From NCBI GenBank assembly GCA_025331125.1, contig JAOALB010000054.1:124001-188000 (forward strand): a stretch of 64,000 nt of DNA, written 5' to 3'. The stretch is from Mycogone perniciosa (Eukaryota > Ascomycota > Sordariomycetes > Hypocreales > Hypocreaceae). Under the pieces are notes generated by a model. The model was not told where the DNA came from. It saw nothing but the letters and a program-made list of their open reading frames with translations, and did not search any database. This document shows positions 20,042 through 31,578 of the stretch, piece after piece (position 1 is the stretch's first letter; each line of letters opens with the position of its first letter). A program made the translations under genes and the position numbers.

Positions 20042-21919
20042 TCACCAAGTAAAACTTTCCTCAACAAAGTCAACGACAGTGTCACCCTGCACTGCCCTCA
20101 CGGCGCCACGAACATCGTCTGCTAGGGCACCAGGTCCGCAGACGGTCACGCACATGGCTCCAACTTGCTCTTGTACCTCCTTAGCCAGCAGTAAGGGTAC
20201 GTTGGGCCGTCCAGGGAACATCTTGACGGTTGAGCTAGCGCTGGCAATATCGCGTGGGTTCTGCGGCCTCGTGACAAAGACCTGTATCCGCAAAATGTCC
20301 TTGCGATTCGGTATCCGCAAGATGTGGTCCATGAAGGGACGAACCCACTCAAGAGACTCGTACTCACGAATGATCCACACTAGCGTCAAGCGGCGGGTAG
20401 CCACAGTGCCTTCGTTGTAGCCGTCGAGGAGATGGCGAATATATGAGATCTGGTGAGTGATGCCGGTGGAGCCGGCAAACAAAACGGCGTGACCGTACGA
20501 ATCCAGGCTGTGATGTCCTGCATACGGTCCCTCCATCGCTGCCTTGATGCGGATGCCTGTAGGACTTGCACTTGCTTGGTTGAAGAGTTTTCGGGTCATG
20601 CCAGTCTGGGCGCCAATAAGGAAGGATACTGAGGTGACGGCATGGTTTCGGTCAAGGGCGTTTAGAGGCTCTTTTTCGGAAGTGGGCAACGAACTGTGGG
20701 CGTCATGGCTGACCCAGGCAATAGAGAAGGGATGGTTCTCCCATGCGTTGATGCCCCAAAAGCGCAAGTACGCGTGCGTGCCGGGTCGAATGTACATGTA
20801 TCGTGGGAGTCGCAAAGTGACTCTGGTAACCTCACCAGGCATGGGCTCGCAAATAGCATCGGTAAAGCCCTTGTCGGACCAATTGGCGTAAGCAAGACGA
20901 ATGAATCGGGCGAGGCGATCGGCGAACCAGAGGGCCACAACAGCCATAATCCAGGGCAACTGAGGGAGACCACCTGGTAAACTGGCGGTCGCGCAGTGAA
21001 TCCAAGTACAGGCAAAGGCCACAATTGCGAGAATGGCGTGGACGTTGAGGAATGTCTCATAAAAGGCGTGTCGTATAGGAGAAAGAGAGAGAACAAATAT
21101 CAGGGCAAAGGCGAGAGTTCCGATGGCACCAGATCCAAGGAAGTAGCTGTGCCCAAGTTTCTTAAAAACGCTGCTCCAACCACCATCAGCTACGGCCGGG
21201 ATAGCCCACACAATGGTATGGATGATGGATTCGATGACGACGATGCGGCCCATCCATCGATGGAGAAGGTTGTACGTGTCGAAGCTGATCTGGAGCATTC
21301 GAATCAGCGGGTTGTTGCGTCCTGCCAAGATGATCAACGGGACCATGTTAACAAGGGCTAGAGTGCCGGATCGACCTCGCATCTCGGCACAGGTGGCGTA
21401 GAAGTTCGGATTTGACCAGTTAATGATGCACATGTACGCGATGTTGCTGCTCAGATAGAGGAGGAGTATTACTGCATGCAATCGTGACGGCAGAGTACCA
21501 ACATTGATAGCAGATGAGAAGCGGAATTCTCGATTGTGCCGCTTCCTGAACAGAGGGGCATAGATCAAGTGCTTCTTCACCCCTGGCATCCAGCTCCATT
21601 GTGAGATCTTCCAGTATCCCTGTTTCTCTCGGGGGACTGACATGGCTGACACCTGGCGCAGCTTGGCCCAGAGAAGTTCGGTGATTCGAATGAAAAGAAT
21701 GATCATGGCGACGATACCTAGACTCCACCACATAATATCCTTAAACAAAATGTTCATGGGCTGGTTGACACCATTTAGCGCTGTTGTGTAGGGAGCGATA
21801 GTCGACGTGGGGTCTACCTCTGCATGAGATCCATCTGCTCTAACGTCGAGTACTGGTGAAGGAATGAGGGACTCAATGCCATCAACGAGCCGGCGTCGAT
21901 GGAAATCCATGTTGTTCAT
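20042..21919 (-). CDS. Ferric/cupric reductase, NOX-type transmembrane oxidoreductase
   Basis: This intronless gene encodes 625 residues from the ATG at 21919 (alternative ATG at 21910; the frame is open further upstream but lacks an ATG). It moves electrons from NADPH through FAD and two hemes to extracellular ferric or cupric ions. Evidence: a long N-terminal segment, several membrane helices, and two canonical HX13H heme pairs (H in LLHRWMGR with H in IIHTIVW, near 219/233; H in FLNVHAIL with H in TWIHCA, near 290/304). The FAD-binding motif is ENHPFSIAW, the NADPH motif FAGSTGITHQISYIRHLL, and the C-terminal CGPGALADDVR motif is intact. The protein ends in EESFTW, an aromatic terminus typical of this superfamily. 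It lies between two sulfate-assimilation genes. Confidence 0.94.
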   Translation of the reverse strand: MNNMDFHRRRLVDGIESLIPSPVLDVRADGSHAEVDPTSTIAPYTTALNGVNQPMNILFKDIMWWSLGIVAMIILFIRITELLWAKLRQVSAMSVPREKQGYWKISQWSWMPGVKKHLIYAPLFRKRHNREFRFSSAINVGTLPSRLHAVILLLYLSSNIAYMCIINWSNPNFYATCAEMRGRSGTLALVNMVPLIILAGRNNPLIRMLQISFDTYNLLHRWMGRIVVIESIIHTIVWAIPAVADGGWSSVFKKLGHSYFLGSGAIGTLAFALIFVLSLSPIRHAFYETFLNVHAILAIVAFACTWIHCATASLPGGLPQLPWIMAVVALWFADRLARFIRLAYANWSDKGFTDAICEPMPGEVTRVTLRLPRYMYIRPGTHAYLRFWGINAWENHPFSIAWVSHDAHSSLPTSEKEPLNALDRNHAVTSVSFLIGAQTGMTRKLFNQASASPTGIRIKAAMEGPYAGHHSLDSYGHAVLFAGSTGITHQISYIRHLLDGYNEGTVATRRLTLVWIIREYESLEWVRPFMDHILRIPNRKDILRIQVFVTRPQNPRDIASASSTVKMFPGRPNVPLLLAKEVQEQVGAMCVTVCGPGALADDVRGAVRAVQGDTVVDFVEESFTW

Positions 21920-24831
21920 GTTTTCGATTTCAAGGGCGTTGCGCAGTCGATAGTTGGGAAGGGCCAGAAAGAAAGATTCGTCAAAGGTTTGGTAGAAAGA
22001 ATGAACCGACTGGAAATTCCTTGTTGAGCGCCAGGCAAGAAACAAGAATATCGTTCGTGTTCCCCCAAAGAAGGACGCCACTGAACACCACGGAGAGTCA
22101 CAGCTCAGTCGGAGGAAAAGAAACTTGACTGTGTGTTACGCTCCGTCGTTGTTGAATGGCATCCTGTGCATGCAGCAACAAGGAACCCCCAGGTCGAAAG
22201 AACCGTTTGTTGTCGAGGGTCGAATAGGACGATAGGGTATTGACAGAAAACGGCAGCAGAGCAGGTAAAGATACGCAGGCTCTATTGACCATGCAGGGGC
22301 GTAGGTGACTCGCGTTTCGTTTGCCCCAACACCCTTGTTTTGGTTGCTGAGCTCCAGCTAGTGCTGCGAACAAATTGCCTCCAGAGGCTCGACCAGCAGG
22401 AGAAAGGCCTTGGAGAGGGCAGGTGGATAAAAGATATCCTCTAGAGGTTTCGTTTCGTAGGTGATCGGCAGTGGGCCCAGGCCAAGATAGGAGTTGTAAT
22501 ATCGGTGGAACAAGAAGCCTGAGGCGGGCAACACTGGTGCAGGGGGGCTTTTTGAATTGTTTTCGCGGTGGTTTCAAGTAGAGAAACAAGCGTGCACGGC
22601 AGCTCGTATGCGTGTAGGTAGTTGATGCAATAACAGTTTACGTGTATAAATCAAGATGATCCAGTGTCCAGTGGATTAAGAACGATGCGAACGATGCTCC
22701 GCGCCGGGCTTTTGGGTAAAAGATTGATGACTTCAGAGAGTACAGTCGTTCGTTGGAGGCAAAGATCGCCAGCCTCGTGGAGGAATGACCGAAGTGAGTG
22801 GAGAGGCGAGTGCGGATCGCCGATAGAAGTATGCGCCGAAGAGAGAGTGGCAGGAAAAGCAGATGATGAAACGAGAACGATTGACCAGGAATGGATCGAT
22901 CGAACGTATGACAAGGAAAGGACGGCAACAAGACGTTGCAGAAGACCTAAAGGCCCAGAGTAGGGTGATGAGGAGGGAAAATGGCCGGTTTCTAACTGTC
23001 TCCCTCGACACAAGTAGAGTGGTCACCCACCCACATTGCCCCTGGCATTAGAGCCCGTTGGCAGCCAAGCAGTGCGCTGCGGGCTCGCTTCAGTGGCGTG
23101 GAGATCATTGGCTGTGGTTTGCCGTCCCCTGAAAGACAGTACGCCAACGCTAGAAGCACGACAGGCCCCAGTAGATCCCTGCGCCACGCACCCGCTAAAA
23201 AATGCACCCAGGCAAGCCACTGCTCGGCCAAAACGCCATTACAGCTTTGGCGGCGAACAAGCGAGCTCTGTTAGTAGTAGAAGAAAAAAATAACAAGATA
23301 CTACTAGGACTAGCTCTTTACCAAGTGTATCATCCAATGGTTGTCTAAAGATATCCTCGCTTCTTGCTCTTCTCAGATCTTAGTGCGACATGGAGAAGTA
23401 CTACCTTGCATAAAATCGGCCTTTCGTGGGAGTTGAATCCATTTTCCCTCGCATCTCACATCAGACGCATCGCAAACAGCCAACGGAGGAAACCCCATCT
23501 TGAGAAACAAACGAACGAACGAACAAACGAACAAACGATCGTGCCATGTTTCTCAATCCTACGGGCTCCGTGGTTGGTCAAGCCTTGGCTGTCTCCGATT
23601 TCAGATGGCCAGATGTGACATCCAAGCACGTCATCTAACTGGCTGTCTGTTTCTGAAACCAGCCACACTGGTCGCCTTGCATATTCATAGTGTTCGAGCT
23701 CCACGTGCTCCCATTGGCGAGGCGTTTGCTCGGCTTGGCCCCGGCTTCGCCACACGGGTGAGAAGGGGCCCAATGGCCAGCCACAGACTGGCTCTCTATC
23801 GCTGTTTGGAAACATGACAGCCTCAAAGGCCGAAGCAAGAAGGCCAGTGAAAGGCAATAGATCGTGCTAATAGCCAAGGGCCTCCAGCCGCCCGAAGCAT
23901 CGCAATTCCTTGGTCCTCTAGCTGAAGCTCTTGGTACATGCTCGTGTGGAGTGCACGAAATATCTCCCTGGGCCCAGAGGAATGCCTTGTCAATATTACA
24001 TACTGCTACGAGTACGATCCATCTCGACTCGGACCACCCATCTCGCATATACTCGTATTACTTCGTGCAATCTTATATCCATCCTTATCGCTGCAAGCCC
24101 GTAAGCATTATCAAGGGAAAACTCATCCGATAGCTCGGGACAAGAACTTTAGTGCGTCGCGGAATAATGGCAAACCCATGCCACATCCATCCACCCACCC
24201 CAGCTCGTATCTAATGCCTGCTCCAGTCAACCCAAGATACTAGGTAGTACTTCGTACATGAGCAATAGCCTGCCCACACGAAGAGGCCGTCGTAGCCGAA
24301 CTCTTGGCTCATCAATCTCCAATGGAATGTATTCAAACACCAACATTGGCGTGGCTGTAGGCTTGAATCACATCCGTCCTCTTACGCGGCCAAACAATAG
24401 CCTTTTCTCCTCCCTTGAATTGTGTGTCAATGGTCTCATGAACACAAGGTGATTCCACCTTGGCAATGTCGGAACAACCCTGTCCACAATTAGAATTCTC
24501 CTTGGAATTCCGTCGCATCCAGAAGGCAGACTGCAGTCCAGCCATTTCCCCGGTCCTGTCTCTGCTCCACTGCGCGCAACTTCGACTCATTAAACAGGAT
24601 ACGGGTTGACAAAGAAAAATGCAAGGGTTAGGGTCAAATAAGCTCGGCCCGTGGCTTGACAATTCCACCCGCCACATATCTATAAGCCACACATTGGTAT
24701 TTCCTCAGGCAGAAATGTATGGTCCCGCAGTCCAGTGACGCCACCCGAATCTGCCCGGAATTTTTCCAGGAGGAAGCCATCACGAGCTCCAAGTATCCAA
24801 CATTTGTCGCATCGCCATTGAGCCCGACGCT
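21920..24831. other. Intergenic, 2.9 kb, divergent promoters
   Basis: Lies between the ferric reductase (minus) and MIC19 (plus) start codons. No coding region is convincing. It contains a tetranucleotide repeat at 23505-23538, and TACGAGTA/TACTTCGTA words near 24010-24260. Confidence 0.5.
23505..23538. repeat. AACG/AACA tetranucleotide microsatellite
   Basis: An imperfect run of CGAA and CAAA units of about 34 bases. Confidence 0.8.
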
Positions 24832-25483
24832 ATGGGTGCCGCAGAGTCCAAGCCCGAAGGCTATGCATGGAAGGCGTATGTAACGATATCTCCTGTACAA
24901 TTTGTTCGCCTAGTGTTCGTATAGACAGCTAATGAGCGCATATATCAAACAGCTCAGGCCCGCCAAGCATCTCGCTCCCAGTCCTTGAATCACTACAATC
25001 CAGTCCCGAAGTACGCTCCTCTGGCTCCATGTCACTCTATTCACTGTGTCACACATATTTCCACAACACCCATCGGCAAAACTAACGCTCCAGCCCACCT
25101 AGACCGATGCGTCCCGCACCAAGTTGATCGAGCAGCACATCCAATCCCGTGTCGCCGAGGAGCTCAAGAAACTGCAAAAGAAAGAATCAGAAGCACTTAG
25201 CCTCGCGCAGGAGAAGCTCACCGAGGCCGCGAATTCCTCTACCGAAGAGCAGGGCCCCAGCCGCCACTCCGTTGGCAAGGAGATTGAGGACCTGCGCCGC
25301 AAGCTCGAGGAGCGTAAGCAACTGCGGCAACTCCCCGAGAGCATCGAAACAGCGCGTAGCAACGTCATCCGTTGTTTGAGGGAGAATGATAGGCGGCCGC
25401 TGAATTGCTACGAGGAGGTGGAGGCGTTCAAGGTGGAGGTGAAGAAGCTGGAGAAGGAGTGGGTGAACAAGGTTACGGCATAA
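24832..25483 (+). CDS. MIC19: MICOS complex subunit MIC19
   Basis: Model join(24832..24875, 24953..25010, 25103..25483), 160 residues. MIC19 is a peripheral inner-membrane protein of the mitochondrial MICOS complex, which shapes cristae junctions. Evidence: the N-terminus MGAAESKPE is a plausible myristoylation signal as in this family; the short second exon gives SLPVLESLQSSPE, which continues into TDASRTKLIEQHIQSRVAEELKKL, the family signature; a long coiled coil follows (about 60-115). Near the C-terminus a CX10C pair (C in VIRCLREND and C in LNCYEEV) matches the reduced CHCH-like domain of fungal MIC19. The first two exons are only 44 and 58 bases. Introns are 77 and 92 bases; the second has a clear ACTAACG branch. 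The gene converges with TYW3. Confidence 0.86.
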
Positions 25484-25653
25484 ATCTTCGTCTCGGAAGA
25501 AGAGGATGGGTAAGGGATATAGACTTACGACTGGAATCTGGAGCAATGGTCGGGTTCGAGATGGCATATGTGTACACTACGGCATTTGGCGGTGGAAAAA
25601 GTTGCATAGAGTTGCAATGTACAGCAAAGTCCATTGCGTCAAAAAAGAAGGGT

Positions 25654-26679
25654 CTACGTTTGCGAGGAATCGCTTTTCTGTTCAGCTTGAAGTGCTGCTT
25701 TTCTTCTCAACCCTTCAGCTCGCATCCTCTCGCGCCGTGCTGTGGCGTCCTCCCACTCCTCGCCATCGGCATTCTTCTTGGTCTTTGATAGCTTAGGGTC
25801 AACCACAGCGTCCCGAAAGGCGGAACGGAACCGCTCAATGCGTTTTGTGTTTTCCAGGAAGCGCTCATTGGAGATTTGCAAAAGCATCTGCAGATACTCT
25901 GATGGCACGATGCGCCTGCGCTGGCCATCAGGTTCCTCATAGCCAATGAGGGACTCGAGAGCTAAACCCATGGAGCGGACGGCAACCATGGGCATAGCCT
26001 GGTCGTCTGTTGTAGAGGTGACGCTGACGGCCCCGGATTCCCGAAAGCCAGCTTGTAGAGCACAACGCAGGAGAAGCTGTGCATGCGATAGTGAGGCGGT
26101 GAGGACATGAAGGATCTTTCATGTTTGTAGGCACGGAGGCGAGTCTGTCAGCGTTGCGATAGAAGACGGGATGGCATCACAAAGTGTGTAAGTGGGTTTA
26201 CTCACCATAGGCTCAAACTTGAAGTGAATCAGCCTCCGTACCATTTTATTGTTGTCCTCAATACTATGGCTACTGCTGCCGTTTCCAATTTGAGATGCAT
26301 CTGCTGCCTCCGAGAGCCCGAGACCCTTCATCCAGTCCATATACGTCTCACCTCCATCGGAATCAGGTTCATGAGAGACGTATAGCCAAGTTCCTCCCGC
26401 GCCTTTTCCACCCACACCAGCGATTTGCTCAGACTCCCCATCGTCGTTACTAGTTTTGGTCTTCCTGCCCTCAAGGAAGACACTCACGCGGCCAGCACAA
26501 CTACTTGTTGTGACGAATCCTTCAGCGCCATTGATCTCATCGATGAGATCTCTGATGCCCTCATCTACAGATCCCTTGGGAGAGGCATCTGAGTATTCGG
26601 AATCTGGCACGGCAAGTTGGTGCAAGATCTTGGCCTTCTTGTCGGTAAATACGGCCGTCGGCGAGACAAGTCCTTGCAT
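25654..26679 (-). CDS. TYW3: tRNA wybutosine-synthesizing protein 3 (TYW3)
   Basis: Model complement(join(25654..26115, 26206..26679)), 311 residues. TYW3 N-methylates the tricyclic base during wybutosine synthesis at position 37 of phenylalanine tRNA. Evidence: SPKGSVDEGIRDLIDEIN, then the hallmark GFVTTSSCAGRVSVFLEG near residue 80-95; a family-typical ending RRLIHFKFEPM; and after the intron ILHVLTASLSHAQLLL, CALQAGFRESGAVSV, and MVAVRSMGLALESLIGY. A Ser/Gly/Asp-rich insertion separates the two conserved blocks, as in other fungal copies. The 90-base intron has GTGAGT, an ACGCTGACAG branch motif and an AAAG acceptor, phase 0. The ATG at 26679 is preferred over the longer open frame because the N-terminal family motif FTDKKAKILHQL follows soon after. 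Confidence 0.93.
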
Positions 26680-27265
26680 GGCTCGTTTGGGGATTTGATA
26701 GCAACGGATCGGATTTGGAGTTGGATAAGATAATAAGGACGGTATGCAGAGCTTCTCATGAATATACGTTGAAAGTGGGTTTAGACGAGAAATGTATTTT
26801 GTTAGCCTTGTATCTGAAGTTAGTGCGAATTCACAGTGTGGATTGTCAGCGCGGGGTACAGCGTCCAGTACTACCTTCAAATCTCAACTGCTCGTAATGT
26901 CACGCTCACTGATTGTCAACCTTGACGATTCATCACTCATCCATCCATCCGCCACTCACTAATAGGAGGACTGTTTGATATTTCATAAGATATTATTTTA
27001 TTCATGGTCCTGCTGTCTATGTGCAGCATGTCTACCATGAGGACAGATCTTGCCATGTTGACCGACTGATCCTCCAGACAAAAAGAAAAACGCCATCCAT
27101 GATATCGACCTTGTGGTATGAAAGGTCCGACAAATCTCATCCCATGCTTATTCCTTATTTCAACTCCCAAGACTCCAATTGAAAATGCCAAGGATATCAT
27201 CATATCATCACAATTTTTGTCATCCATGAGTGTGGATGTGCATCCATGTGTGCCTCACCCTGAGC
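26680..27265. other. Intergenic, 586 bp
   Basis: Upstream flank of TYW3 and 3' flank of the PAPS reductase gene, both on the minus strand. A/T-rich; nothing else recognised. Confidence 0.5.
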
Positions 27266-28171
27266 TCAAGAGACAGGAGCAGCCTCCATTTGTGTGAGGT
27301 ACTCAGCATACTTGGACTTCTTGTTGTGGATGCCACACTCCGTCTTATTCTGGCCCTTCCATCGGCCAGCGCGTTCATCCTCACCCTCACCGACGGGGCT
27401 GGTTGAGTGCCAGTCACCGACAGACTTGTAACCCCTGTCTAGCAGGACATTGTATGGCACGTTGTTCTCATCGATGTACGCCTTGACCTGGGAAAAGGAC
27501 CAAGCAGCCAGTGGGTTGATCTTGATGATGCCCCGCTCCTCATCGAGTTCGATGATGGGGATGGAGCCACGAGCGGCACCTTGGGATCGTCGACGACCGT
27601 TGAGGACGGCAGCGACTTTGAGCTCATCATATGCTCGCTGTAGGGGCTCCACCTTGACGACCCAGTCATACATGTCTCCAGCAGTGTGATAGAATTCCTT
27701 CCCATATGTCTCCTCGAGCTGCTCTGCAGTCTCCATGCCATCGGGCTTGAAGATATGGACAGGGACGTTGGGGTATCGCTCCTTGACCCTGTCAACCAAT
27801 TCATGTGTCTCCTTGAAATGGTACAAGGTATCGAGGAAGATGAGGTCAATAGTGCGTGACTCGGGGTTCTCCTTCTGTATCTTGGACAGCATGTCCATGG
27901 TGGCGAGGCCCGTCAGGCCGAAAGCTGTTGATTGGTAGAGGTTGGGGAACATGATCTTGCAGAAGCGGAGGATGTCCATGGGGTGCATGGGCTCCATCTG
28001 CTGGTTCAGGTATTCGATGTGGGTTTTGCTGAGGGAGATAAGGTGCGTCTCGGGGGTTGTGGGTGAGTAGTCGGACTGTCCTGAGGCATAGCCAGACTCA
28101 ATATCATTTGGGTCGACTTTGTCGTGGGAGAAGGCCGACTGTGAGGTCGTCTGGTCCATGAAGATCGGCAT
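27266..28171 (-). CDS. MET16: 3'-phosphoadenylylsulfate (PAPS) reductase
   Basis: This intronless gene encodes 301 residues. It reduces PAPS to sulfite using thioredoxin, the step before sulfite reductase in sulfate assimilation (cytosol). Evidence: STAFGLTGLATMDML (the family usually has a P-loop-like SxGxxS motif here), IDLIFLDTLYHFKETHEL, VHIFKPDGMETAEQLEETYG, a KVEPLQRAYDEL segment, INPLAAWSFSQVKAYI and VGDWHSTSPV, and the C-terminal KTECGIH whose Cys (about 279) is the catalytic nucleophile. Length is standard. The lack of the extra cysteine pairs seen in many APS reductases supports PAPS over APS as substrate. A TATA-like site lies about 170 bases upstream. Siroheme synthase 8 kb away supplies the cofactor for the next enzyme. 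Confidence 0.95.
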   Translation of the reverse strand: MPIFMDQTTSQSAFSHDKVDPNDIESGYASGQSDYSPTTPETHLISLSKTHIEYLNQQMEPMHPMDILRFCKIMFPNLYQSTAFGLTGLATMDMLSKIQKENPESRTIDLIFLDTLYHFKETHELVDRVKERYPNVPVHIFKPDGMETAEQLEETYGKEFYHTAGDMYDWVVKVEPLQRAYDELKVAAVLNGRRRSQGAARGSIPIIELDEERGIIKINPLAAWSFSQVKAYIDENNVPYNVLLDRGYKSVGDWHSTSPVGEGEDERAGRWKGQNKTECGIHNKKSKYAEYLTQMEAAPVS

Positions 28172-28337
28172 GATGAAGACGAGGGGCTTATGAGATGATA
28201 CAAAAAGCCCGTTTGAGGAGAAAGATGGATATGATATGCCTTGTTTATAACACCAGTGTGTTCAAGAAGACAAGGACGATGAGTTTTGCAAGTGCGGAGA
28301 TGACAAGGCAAGACTTTTGACGGGAAACCAAAAAATA

Positions 28338-28347
28338 AGATATATAA
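28338..28347 (-). promoter_or_regulatory. TATA-like box upstream of MET16
   Basis: A TTATATATC sequence on the minus strand, about 170 bases before the PAPS reductase start codon. Confidence 0.4.
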
Positions 28348-30503
28348 AGCAGGAGGAAACCGGATTTTCTATCGAAAGTCTGGGGTATAACAGCCTTTTC
28401 CCCCCCCATCCAAGCCTCCAACCACCCCCCTGACGACCTTATCCGCACAAAGTCAACGATTCAGAAGAGCTAGGCTCGATCGATTATCATACACGTATGA
28501 GAGCCGCTCAACGGAAGAATGGGAGGGCCAGATGCATTGCGCACGCGCCTTCCAGAGCATCTCTGGCCTCTGGCGTTACGTCTAGGAGCAATCACGACAT
28601 CGACGCCAAAGCTTCCGCGATGGCGAGTGCCCGGCTCTGATTGGCTGGAGGAGGGCCCTGGGGAACTTGACTTTTGTAACGCCTACTTTAACACAATATT
28701 GAACATTCAACAAGAAATTGAGTATTCAGTACTTGTCGAACCCCATTTCAAATAACTGGGGCCGTCAGAAAGGGTTTTCCGGGGCTTGGATTAGGAATGG
28801 GGATGTCCGGCCCCGATAGACGAGAGATGATCTCATAGCTCACGAAGCGTCTGGAAGATCGAGCTGTCCCTGCGAAAGAAGACTCAGCTTGACGCAAGAG
28901 AAGCCAAAGAGAGGAATGCCCTGTATTCAAATCCTTGGCAGCTGGTGACAAATCCGTAGAGCTGCCAGCTTCACTCATATGTCGCAAAAGTGTGATACTA
29001 TCACGACATTTCCAAGGCTGGTGTGTCAGCCTGTTTTCGGCTTGTCGGTGGTTCAGCCGGGAGTCGGGCCCGAGCGCCGCTTTCGGTTTTATGGGTCTTT
29101 CATGTGGGTTAATCGCGAGGACCCGAGTCGGGTCGTCGCCACGCAAAAAAAAAATTCCATGGCTTCCATGATTCCAATCTCACCTGAGAGCTCATTTCTT
29201 GCGCAGCTCCGCTTATACAATCATGCATGTTTTCTACAGGGTACACCGTACGTTGCATTAATAATGGTTTCCGAGGTCTCGGACGTTCCGGCTACCGGGC
29301 ATTAATAAACAAAGATGACGGGAAAATACTTTTTACGACATACCAGTCTGATGGGGCAGGTAGATAGATGTATGTTATTAACGGGTTTCTACTCGTATTT
29401 GTCAGTGAATAATATGATAACACGGTCGTTTCGACACGGATAAGCAATCGACAATTAATCACACTAACATGTATAAGTTGAAGATACGAGTAGAAGTCAG
29501 AGTCTCCAACGGAGTAGTAGTAACACACCCAGCCCCCCTCACTATATAATAATTCAGCTTTTTAAGTATTGGAAAGCCAACTTCTCACAAGAATTATACT
29601 AGTAATGTGCTTTCTTTATTTTCGGCGGTTGTTACAGCTGGCTAGCCTCTCAATTACAAAAATCGATAATAGTGGATATCTCACGGCCTGGTCATCTTAG
29701 TTGTGAGGTGAACAAGCCATCATTTTCGGACAGTCACAGGTTTAGTGCAATTGAAAGCTTACTGTATATCATTATACAGCCCAGCTCTATAGGTACCTAA
29801 AAAAATATATGGTTATTGTTTCCAATTAGGTTTCATACTCCAACTACTATTCTAACTAATAGATATCGCAGATAGGGTAGGGGAATGTTTCGTTATGCTC
29901 AGAAAAAAGGAAGCCAAAAATTAAGCTTTTAGATCAGATGTGACGCAGAACTCTTCCTCGGGCTGTTGAAGAGAGCAGCATTTTTTTTCTCACTTGGGTC
30001 GGATAAAGAAGAAAGAATGAATCCATTATTCTGCTCCTCTGCCAGTCCAACTCATTCGCGCACATCGTTCAACAGTCACCCTATTAGTCTGTCAAACCCA
30101 ACGGATACCAAAAACTGCGTTCAACTCTTTTTATCTAGATTCCATCGTGTATAATTACCCCTCTAGCTACTATTGAAGAGCGAAGATATCGCTGTGGTGG
30201 CAGAGTGTTATTAGTACTTGTATCGTTTCCTATACTTTGCTCAAACAGCTAGATTCCGAGCAAGCATCCTTTGCATTGGGTTGTAAAATAATAATCACTC
30301 ATCAGTGAGAATTGGTTACTGAATTGAAGCTGATTTGGCATATAATTCCTTCTTCCGAAGCTAAATTTAGTTGACCAGATCATCTGGATCTCAGCCGCTG
30401 CAGATCCATGGCCATCACATTTCGAACATTCGAATGAAGACCTGTCACGCTAAAATATGACACAGCCTTGATCTGAAGATCTCCCTTTTCAGCTTCCGCT
30501 ACG

Positions 30504-30512
30504 TATATATAA
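30504..30512 (+). promoter_or_regulatory. TATA box upstream of alpha/beta hydrolase
   Basis: TATATATAA about 245 bases before the hydrolase start codon, in the right orientation. It is the clearest TATA box in the window. Confidence 0.5.
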
Positions 30513-30755
30513 CAAGCGCGAATCACTGTGTCTCAACCCCTCAGCTATGTGTGGCAGCAGCCAATCATGGGGCGAGGGATTCGAGGAGTTGTTAATGAAC
30601 TCTATTATTGGCGCCAATCTTTCAGTCATCACAGTTCATTGGAAAGACTGCTAAAAGCGACTGAGAGTCGAACATGTTCAAAAGGTGTCGCATTCCGTCA
30701 GGAATCAAACCCTCATGCACAACGCATGAAGATAGAATGACAAGAAGCGCCCAAC

Positions 30756-31578
30756 ATGTCATCCCAAAAACCTGTTGTCCTTTTCGTCCACGGCGCTTGG
30801 CATAGGCCTGAAGCGTATCGTCCCTTCTTTGATGTCCTAGAGTCGAAAGGCTATGCAACTGTAGCCCCCGGGCTTCCTTCTGGAATGGAGGAAACTCCTG
30901 CTAATCCCCCAGAGGCGGATGCCCGTCATATGACGAAGACAGCACGGGTGTTTATTGATGACGGAAAAGAGGTGGTCGTTGTTGCTCACTCATATGGAGG
31001 TGCAGTTGTATCGAAGGCCTTTAATGGACTGGGCACGAGAGAGAGAAAGGCCAGAGGGCTGGCTGGTGGCGTGCAGATGATCGTGCTGGCCGCAGCATTC
31101 ATTTTTGAACAGGGGAAATGCTTCGAGGACTATGCACCGGTCGACACCATTCCCTGGAATTATTATGAGGTGAGCGGTTGTGCTTATCATGCCTGAGCTT
31201 CTGTCACTCTGTGCTTACACCACACAGGGAGACATGAGACTCATCACTCCCGGTATCGATGCTGGACCTATCTTCTACAACGATATACCAGCACAAGAGC
31301 AACAGAGGTTAGTCTCATCACTGACGAAGCATCCCAAGGCGTGTTCATTTTACGCCCCTAAGGAGCCCAAGTACGGTGAGATAGACTTGGCCTTTGTCTA
31401 CTGCGAACAAGACAATTCGTTTCCCTTGGTTGCACAGCAGTTCATGGTGGACCAGATTAAAAAGCAAGGTGTGAGTTTTAAAGAGGCGTCTTTGAACTCT
31501 GGCCATTTCCCTATGCTGAGTATGCCTGAGAAGTTGGTCGAGAAGATTGATCAGTTCATTTACTCGTCGAACGTATAG
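30756..31578 (+). CDS. Alpha/beta hydrolase fold protein (esterase-like)
   Basis: Model join(30756..31169, 31228..31578), 254 residues. It is a compact alpha/beta hydrolase of the type annotated as esterase or methylesterase-like in fungi. Evidence: the oxyanion-loop strand VVLFVHGAWH; the nucleophile elbow VVVVAHSYGGAVV with Ser near 79 (HSYGG, a GxSxG variant with Ala in the first position); an acid candidate in VYCEQDNSF (Asp near 200); and the catalytic His in NSGHFPML near 231. The intron (58 bases, GT..AG) joins WNYYE to GDMRLITPG in phase 0. No signal peptide is visible, so a cytosolic location is likely. The substrate cannot be told from sequence. It stands alone in a gene-poor region behind a strong TATA box, which fits an inducible gene. 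Confidence 0.88.

Larger units (their letters stand above)
28172..30755. other. Intergenic, 2.6 kb
   Basis: Divergent promoter region of PAPS reductase (minus) and the alpha/beta hydrolase (plus). The part from about 29300 to 30500 is A/T-rich with scattered TACGAGTA words. No gene is recognised. Confidence 0.5.

Noticed and set aside
21920..22081. Extending the ferric reductase upstream by 54 residues.
   Set aside because: The longer frame begins with GTG and has no ATG before 21919.
23018..23060. Minus-strand match to the 3' part of 5S rRNA (GTGGGTGGGTGACCACT).
   Set aside because: Only about 15 bases fit. The expected upstream 5S sequence and paired stems are absent.
28172..28450. A Cys3/MetR-type site (ATGRYRYCAT) upstream of MET16.
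   Set aside because: I looked on both strands close to the start codon and found only poor matches.
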